Source of the DNA: an uncultured Colwellia sp.
Lineage (GTDB): Bacteria; Pseudomonadota; Gammaproteobacteria; Enterobacterales; Alteromonadaceae
DNA: 40,660 nucleotides
Assembly: GCA_913061365.1 (NCBI GenBank)
Contig: CAJXUT010000003.1
Location: 1 to 40,660, forward strand
Direction of reading: 5' to 3'
Made by a program: the position numbers and the translations under genes. Below are positions 35,577-40,660 of this stretch, one piece after another. The stretch's first letter is position 1. Each line of letters opens with the position of its first letter. A model generated the notes under the pieces. The model was given only the letters and a program-made list of their open reading frames with translations, had not been told where the DNA came from and made no database searches.

Positions 35577-36839
35577 TTACAGGGAAATTGAAGCGCCAGT
35601 TAGGCGCTCTAATTCAATATTAAATAATTGGATGTTGGTATAGGCTTCAATCAGCGCTAACTGTGTGGAAATTAATTCTTGTTGAACCGCATATAAATCA
35701 GTGTATCGATAACTACCCATTTTATAGGCTTGCTCTGCTTTAGTACTTGCCATCTCTAGTAGAGGGATAGTTTCATTAGAAAGGCCGGTAATAACGTGTC
35801 GGCTATGTTTCAGTTTATGAGTAAGTAATAACAGTTGAGTGGAGATACGTTTAAACCAAGCATCTGATTCAGCAATACTTTGATTTTGTTTCGCTTGCAA
35901 TGCCATGATTTGGCCACGATTTCTATTATCGCCGCCTAAGGGAATTGAAACCCCCGCAGTGAAAGCAAAATCGTCGACGGCTTCATTGCGCTTAATGCCG
36001 GTATTAATTGACCAAGCAGGCTGTTGATTGGCTTTAGCCAGTGCTATTTCTGACTCTGCAATACGTTGCTTAGAAGCAAACACTTTCAATCTTGGATTAG
36101 ATTTTAGCCTTTCATATGCGGTTTCAACCTGAGCTATGGTTGGAATAGCTAATAATGAGCCATCGATAACAAACTCAGTATTTCCTTGCCACTGTGCTGA
36201 TAATTGAGATTTGCTGGCTTCAATTTCATGTAGTAAATCTTCAACAACCAACTTCTTTTTTGAAAGGTCCGCTTTTGCTCTTAGCTCGTCAATAACATTG
36301 AATCTACCAGCCTTCACCCGAGCCTTAATTTCGCTAAGCAGTTTTTGTGCTTGATTTTGCGCAAGTTTTGCCAGTGTTAGTTGCTCTTTTTGCGATAATA
36401 GCGTAATAAATATCCTTGCCGTTTCAGCCGCAATATCTAAGGCTTTAACTTCTTGTTGAAACATAGCAACTGTAGATTTTTGATTAGCTACGTTAACTCT
36501 TGATTTAATAATCTCTTCTTCTAGTAACCATGAAATACTCAGTGTGGTTTGCATACCAGAAACACCTGAATATTTTCCTGTGCCTAAAACATCTTCAACA
36601 TCTACATTGATGGTTGCAGGGTTAGTAATACTGGCTTGTTCAATTAACCCGTTTGCAGCCTCTTTCATATAAACGAAAGACTTTAAGTCTGGGTGTTGCT
36701 TAAGTGAATAAACAATAGCATCATTTAATGTCACTGTTTGCTGTGCAAACGCGGCTAAAGAGACCACAGATAAGCTAGCTGCAATGAGTTTTTTTATCCG
36801 TGCAAACTTATTACTAGCCTGCTTTTGTTGAGTCGGCAT
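35577..36839 (-). CDS. czcC: Outer-membrane channel of the metal efflux pump, CzcC type
   Basis: A 420-residue TolC-like outer-membrane factor. The signal peptide is about residues 1-32, ending AAFA. Long coiled-coil helices include QKLLSEIKARVKAGRFNVIDELRAKADLSKKKLVVEDLLHEIEASKSQL and the duplicate QAYKMGSYRYTDLYAVQQELISTQLALIEAYTNIQLF, the two-fold repeat of the family. A very strong Shine-Dalgarno AAGGAGGAGG precedes the ATG. It is the first gene of czcCBA and starts 87 bases downstream of the M56 gene, with a third BlaI-type operator in that gap. Confidence 0.93.
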   Translation of the reverse strand: MPTQQKQASNKFARIKKLIAASLSVVSLAAFAQQTVTLNDAIVYSLKQHPDLKSFVYMKEAANGLIEQASITNPATINVDVEDVLGTGKYSGVSGMQTTLSISWLLEEEIIKSRVNVANQKSTVAMFQQEVKALDIAAETARIFITLLSQKEQLTLAKLAQNQAQKLLSEIKARVKAGRFNVIDELRAKADLSKKKLVVEDLLHEIEASKSQLSAQWQGNTEFVIDGSLLAIPTIAQVETAYERLKSNPRLKVFASKQRIAESEIALAKANQQPAWSINTGIKRNEAVDDFAFTAGVSIPLGGDNRNRGQIMALQAKQNQSIAESDAWFKRISTQLLLLTHKLKHSRHVITGLSNETIPLLEMASTKAEQAYKMGSYRYTDLYAVQQELISTQLALIEAYTNIQLFNIELERLTGASISL

Positions 36840-36879
36840 TTTACCTCCTCCTTATATTAATAAACTTGAAATAGTTCGA

Positions 36880-36903
36880 TAAACCGATCAGCTCTCGGTT
36901 TTA
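36880..36903 (-). promoter_or_regulatory. Candidate third BlaI-type operator, upstream of czcC
   Basis: TAAACC-N11-GGTTTTA with GA directly after CC, in the same spacing as the two operators upstream of the repressor gene. It lies 41-64 bases before the czcC start, in the gap after the M56 gene, and could give czcCBA its own regulated promoter. It also forms a short hairpin (AAACCGA / TCGGTTT). Confidence 0.55.
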
Positions 36904-36926
36904 AAGTGAAAAAAATAGTTAATAGA

Positions 36927-37889
36927 CTAATGGCTAAATACGATCTCTACGAAATGGTGTAATCCATCAATAGAAGACATAGAAGCCGCTAAAATGAATA
37001 TGACTAAAATAAGCGTCATCCACTTATTAACGGGCTTTAAGGTAAGTTGTCCTAGTAAAAAATAAATACGTTGATCCAATACATCAGCACCAAAACTGGC
37101 AACGAGTTCATTACTTTTTATTGGTGAATATAAAGCATTTAAGCGAGCCACTCTAACCAATGTGATAGCAACAAATGTGGGCGTTAGCTTATCGTTAACA
37201 ACGGCATTATCAGCTGCTTGTTCCATTGCAAGTGTCATATGAAGCTTTAAACGCGTTGCTAATGATGGAATGAAAAAAGCAGCAAATAAGCTAAAGAGCC
37301 ATTTCTTTAATGGATCGTTATTTTTTGCATGTGCTTTTTCATGTGCTAAAACAACTTCAACTTCAGCTTCTGTCATTTCTTTTAACATGCCAGAGGTTAC
37401 ATAGCATTTTTTATGGATAAAGCCTGCAGTAAAGGCACTTGCTTTAGGCATATCAATTTCAAAAACATTATCGGTTAAAGGTTTTGCAAAATGCGTTAAG
37501 GATTTTAAGTTATGGTGATGCTGCTTCAATTGAACAAACTTTTTTCCTAGAATAAAGCAACTAAACACTAACGCTATGATTAGGGTTGCTCCGTGCCAAG
37601 TTGACCAGCTAAATACAGCCATGTGGTGCCAATGTGCAAACTCTGTTTCCGCCTCAAATGCCTTAGATGATAGGTAGCCATTGAGGAAGAATAGCGCAAC
37701 ACCAATACTTGTTAACCAAGGCATTGTAATCAATAACCATAATGCAACTTTTCGAGATTGTACTTGTATGGTTAAAAAAGATTGTGTCATTAATGATGCG
37801 ACTATTGAAACAGCTACATTAGCAATAACAAACGTAATTATTATGATTGTTAGGGTGTTCAATACAATAGCCAATGTGCCTTCAATCAT
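36927..37889 (-). CDS. M56 family metallopeptidase (BlaR1-like, no penicillin-sensor domain)
   Basis: A 320-residue membrane protease. There are four or so transmembrane helices (about residues 5-35, 45-70, 90-115 and 300-318) and a cytosolic zinc-protease domain with HEKAH (H183, E184, H187) in VVLAHEKAHAKNNDP. It ends shortly after, so the C-terminal penicillin-binding sensor of BlaR1/MecR1 is absent. Such short M56 proteins are thought to cleave or release the partner BlaI-type repressor on an envelope signal, here plausibly metal. The repressor gene ends 3 bases upstream, so the pair is co-transcribed. Confidence 0.88.
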   Translation of the reverse strand: MIEGTLAIVLNTLTIIIITFVIANVAVSIVASLMTQSFLTIQVQSRKVALWLLITMPWLTSIGVALFFLNGYLSSKAFEAETEFAHWHHMAVFSWSTWHGATLIIALVFSCFILGKKFVQLKQHHHNLKSLTHFAKPLTDNVFEIDMPKASAFTAGFIHKKCYVTSGMLKEMTEAEVEVVLAHEKAHAKNNDPLKKWLFSLFAAFFIPSLATRLKLHMTLAMEQAADNAVVNDKLTPTFVAITLVRVARLNALYSPIKSNELVASFGADVLDQRIYFLLGQLTLKPVNKWMTLILVIFILAASMSSIDGLHHFVEIVFSH

Positions 37890-37892
37890 CTG

Positions 37893-38276
37893 TTACTTGC
37901 CTTGTGATAATTTTTCACGTTGAACTTCAATTAATGCTTCTAACCTATTGAGTTGCTCTTCATTGCAATCTTTTGACATGGAAGAAAATGCTGCGATTAA
38001 ACTATTTTCTTCATCTGAGATAAAGTCACTTGTAACAGATTGAATAAGTTGACCAATAAGGTCCTGCCTTTCTACTTTAGGATAGTATTGAAAAGCATTA
38101 CCAACTTTATGGCGAGATAATAATTCTTTCTTGTAAAGTCGATCTAAGGTGCTTTGATAAGTATTTAAGCTACCCCCTCTGATTTTTTCAAAGTGAGTAA
38201 ATACTGCTTTAACGTCTGCACAGTCGTGCTTCCATAAATATTGCAATACTAACTTTTCCAATTCCCCAATTTGCAT
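37893..38276 (-). CDS. BlaI/MecI/CopY family repressor
   Basis: A 127-residue repressor. The N-terminal winged helix (residues ~1-75: IGELEKLVLQYLWKHDCADVKAVF...YQSTLDRLYKKELLSRHKVGNAFQYYP) is followed by a dimerisation helix region. It probably represses its own operon including czcCBA, with relief by the M56 protease. Two palindromic operators (38293-38316, 38329-38353) overlap its promoter. The single cysteine C19 and a late cysteine near 102 could bind metal, but no CopY-type CxC motif is present. Confidence 0.9.
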   Translation of the reverse strand: MQIGELEKLVLQYLWKHDCADVKAVFTHFEKIRGGSLNTYQSTLDRLYKKELLSRHKVGNAFQYYPKVERQDLIGQLIQSVTSDFISDEENSLIAAFSSMSKDCNEEQLNRLEALIEVQREKLSQGK

Positions 38277-38292
38277 TTATATATCCTCGTAC

Positions 38293-38353
38293 TAAAACCG
38301 ACTGTCAATAGGTTTAATATATAATAGCTAAAACCGACCGTCAATAGGTTTTA
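38293..38353 (-). promoter_or_regulatory. Repressor-operon promoter with two BlaI-type operators
   Basis: Two palindromes of the form TAAAACC-GAC-N-GTCAATA-GGTTT (38293-38316 and 38329-38353) lie 36 bases apart. On the - strand, TTGACG (38344-38339) and TATATT (38321-38316) form a -35/-10 pair with a 17-base spacer. The upstream operator covers the -35 box and the other lies immediately after the -10. This is a textbook position for repression. Confidence 0.78.
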
Positions 38354-38472
38354 GTTGTAGTAAAGAAAAAGTTGATACTCTTTTGTTATAAAGTGATTAA
38401 GTTTATATACACAGCAAGGAGAAATTAATTTTTTAGCAGAGAGAAGAGTCAAAAGGGAATGAGCCAATTACC

Positions 38473-39087
38473 CTAAGCGATATATCCTATTACTAATTCT
38501 TTTAGTACAGGGAAAACAGAAGCGATCAAAAGTGCTGCCATAGATAAATTAAACATTTTTTGATGCTTTGGGGTATTGAGATATTTTTTAATTCCTCTGC
38601 CAAAAAGTAACCAAATGCCAACACAAGGAAAGGCGACAATAAAAAATATCACCGAAATAATGAAAACTTGTGGCATTAAATCAGAAGCAATAGATGTGTA
38701 AGCTGAAACGGCACCTGTTGCCATTACCCATGCTTTAGGATTTACCCATTGAAATAATGCTGCCTGAGTGAAGCTTAATGGTTTAGCATTTTTGGTCTCT
38801 AGTGATGTCGGTGTAGATGATGCAATTAACCAAGATAAATATAATAGATAGACAACACCTAAGACTTTAATTATCTCGTGAAATATAGGGTACGTTTCAA
38901 ATACAACACTAAAGCCTAAACCAACCATAAGTACCATGGCAGGAAACCCAAAACAAATGCCTAATAAGTGGGGAATACTCTTTTTAACACCATAATTAAG
39001 GCCTGACGTCATAATCATTATATTATTGGGGCCAGGCGTCATGGTTGTTGATGCTGCAAAGATAAAAATTGCTAAATAAAATTCCAT
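38473..39087 (-). CDS. LysE/RhtB family translocator
   Basis: A 204-residue amino-acid exporter with about six membrane helices. The family opening is TPGPNNIMIMTSGLNYGVKKSIPHLLGICFGF (residues ~17-48), then the central FQWVNPKAWVMATGAVSAY (~113-131). It exports amino acids or related metabolites out of the cytosol; the substrate is not predictable. It is monocistronic and divergent from the helD gene. The gap to the repressor gene is about 200 bases and is not part of the metal operon. Confidence 0.9.
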   Translation of the reverse strand: MEFYLAIFIFAASTTMTPGPNNIMIMTSGLNYGVKKSIPHLLGICFGFPAMVLMVGLGFSVVFETYPIFHEIIKVLGVVYLLYLSWLIASSTPTSLETKNAKPLSFTQAALFQWVNPKAWVMATGAVSAYTSIASDLMPQVFIISVIFFIVAFPCVGIWLLFGRGIKKYLNTPKHQKMFNLSMAALLIASVFPVLKELVIGYIA

Positions 39088-39289
39088 ATATTTTTAAGTC
39101 TCTTTACTATCTAATATTTTATCTGTGTGCATTTTAGGCTAATGTAATCTTTTTATTGTTAAGAATTTTAATATGTTACTCATAACAGCCTATCGATTCA
39201 ATGTGAAAATAAAGTACTCACAAAGAGACTTTTAGCGGTAAAATAGAAAATACTGTATTGGTCTTTTTTATACTTGGGTTTTCTAGTAA

Positions 39290-40632
39290 ATGGAATCTAT
39301 TTCTACCAGCTTTTTCTGTCGATTCATTGGTGTTGCCACTGAAATAAAAATTAATGAAAGTGAAGTAATCATTGAAGTTGAAAATAGAGTGATTCAGCTG
39401 AAATGGGAAGAGCTAATTGTGCCTCCATTATTTCATTTAAGCTTTTTTGGGCAAATACTTACTTTTAAAACAGTCGAACAAAACTATGTTTTTACAATGC
39501 TTGCTTATAGTGCGAAGCGACAACAAAAAGAAAACTGTGAGCGTTTGTGGGCATCTGTCAATATTCAACGTGTAGAAACATTATTATCAACGATAAAAAA
39601 AATCACAACGAATCAATACTTACGTCAATCATCTATTGAGAAAATTCACATAGCAGTAAAGCAAGAAGCTAAGCGTTGGTTCCCTTGGGTGAACTTAGCC
39701 AAATGGGGCAAAAGAGATGAAACATGGATAAAGCTTACTGAAAAACTACAATTATTGTCACTTCATCAACGTTGGAGTAGTGAGGAAGTAGAAAACTTGC
39801 GAGAGAACTTTATTACTAAGCAATTACAGCGTTATCAAACCTTTTTTGATGAAGTAGAATCAAACCCGCTAACTGAATATCAACGTCGAGCCTGTATTAT
39901 AGATAATGACAATAACTTGTTGTTAGCTGGAGCAGGAACGGGGAAAACCAGTGTTATGGTTGGCAGAGCAGGGTATCTTCTCAATAGTGGGCAAGCGCAA
40001 AATAATGATATTTTATTATTAGCTTATGGACGCAAAGCTGCAGATGAAATGGATGAAAGAATTAGAGATAAGCTCGCAACTGATAAAATTAGTGCCACGA
40101 CTTTTCATAGTTTAGGGTTAAATATTATCGCCCAAGTTGAAGGCAATAAACCTACTTTATCTATTTTAGCAGAAGATGAAAAAACAAAATATTCTTGGGT
40201 ACAACAACATTTTGTAAAATGTCTTAATGAAGTTGCTGAATATCGAGCGTTAGTTGTTGAGTATTTAAGCCACTATTACTATGTTGAACGTAGCGCTTTT
40301 GATTTTATAAGCTTAGGTGAGGGGTATCAGTATTTTAATGATAATGATATTCGAAGCTTTAAAGATGAGCAGTTGAATAATTTCGGTGAGCTTTATATTG
40401 CTAATAGCTTATTCAGTCATGGAATAGAGTACCAATACAAGCCGAAATATGTCTATGATGTTAAAACGACTGAAGGCAAAGTATATCGTCCTAATTTCTT
40501 TCTTCCAGAATTAAATATTTATATTGAGTTTTATCTTATTGATGAGAACGGAAATACACCTGTTTATATTGATGAAGATGCCTATCATAAAAATATTGAA
40601 TGGAAACAATCTACACATCAAAAAAATAAAAC
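39290..40632 (+). CDS. helD: DNA helicase IV, 5' part (truncated by contig end)
   Basis: A UvrD/Rep-type superfamily 1 3'-5' helicase of which about 447 N-terminal residues are present. The HelD-type N-terminal domain (1-190) is followed by the Q motif (NPLTEYQRRA) and Walker A AGAGTGKTS (residues ~213-221), then LLLAYGRKAADEMDERI and the motif Ib region TTFHSLGLNII. The segment YIANSLFSHGIEYQYKPKY...YRPNFFLPELNIYIEFYLIDENG (~365-420) is the nuclease-like insertion of E. coli HelD. The frame runs open into the adapter, so the C-terminal motor domain is lost only through the contig end. The start at 39290 has a weak ribosome-binding site. Confidence 0.9.
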
Positions 40633-40660
40633 CTGTCTCTTATACACATCTCCGAGCCCA
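40633..40660. other. Nextera adapter (artefact)
   Basis: The reverse complement of the adapter at the start of the window, beginning with the mosaic end CTGTCTCTTATACACATCT. It is not genomic and truncates helD. Confidence 0.97.

Noticed and set aside
38293-38353. CRISPR-like pair of repeats
   Set aside because: Only two palindromic copies overlapping a -35/-10 pair before a repressor gene; they are operators.

Overview
The window is a 40.6 kb assembled contig from an AT-rich gammaproteobacterium. The exonuclease I, helicase IV, YitT, HupE and CzcCBA types and the codon use suggest a marine member of the Alteromonadales (Colwellia/Thalassotalea-like). That assignment is inference, since no rRNA or other phylogenetic marker is present. 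Both ends carry untrimmed Nextera adapter sequence (1-36 and 40633-40660), so the first and last genes are cut by library artefacts.

Layout. Positions 37-4689 hold ordinary chromosomal genes: the tail of a 3-hydroxyisobutyrate-dehydrogenase-type enzyme, a YitT membrane protein, exonuclease I (sbcB) and a stand-alone PaaN-type aldehyde dehydrogenase. Positions 4992-7397 hold two divergent AraC-family regulators. Positions 7885-28472 form one large catabolic island, entirely on the + strand. It encodes an oxygenase reductase, an M20-like protein that has lost its metal ligands, two amidase-signature hydrolases, a type I extradiol dioxygenase, a meta-cleavage-product hydrolase, a lipocalin-like protein, a Rieske oxygenase of the carbazole/2-oxoquinoline oxygenase type, an envelope module (Ycf48-like protein, RND/MMPL permease, DUF1302 barrel, DUF1329 protein), and a lower meta pathway in the order dmpE-F-G-H. 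Positions 28531-29723 hold a long perfect hairpin, an orphan ribbon-helix-helix protein and a DNA/RNA non-specific nuclease. Positions 29925-38276 (- strand) form a metal-resistance operon: BlaI-type repressor, M56 metalloprotease, CzcC, CzcB, CzcA, HupE and a membrane-anchored protein. Then come a LysE exporter and the 5' part of helicase IV (helD).

How the island works (inference from families). A hydrophobic aromatic, plausibly nitrogen-containing or amide-containing, would cross the envelope with help from the DUF1302/RND/DUF1329 module. The two-component Rieske oxygenase would hydroxylate it, the amidases would cleave C-N bonds, the extradiol enzyme would open the catechol, and the hydrolase would release a C5 dienoate. 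The hydratase, aldolase and acylating acetaldehyde dehydrogenase would convert that to pyruvate and acetyl-CoA.

The strongest new signal is regulatory. Three promoters, upstream of the reductase, of the Rieske oxygenase and of the dmpE-like gene, share the same layout: TGCR-N6-GGATA, then exactly 20 bases further a second box GTNATTT-N3-GGAG, then a -10 hexamer 20-22 bases beyond. This resembles the XylS/Pm promoter architecture. The AraC/XylS-like protein at 6393-7397 is the obvious candidate activator, and the three promoters would make the scattered pieces one regulon. Separately, the BlaI/M56 metal operon carries three copies of a TAAA(A)CC-N11-GGTTT operator.
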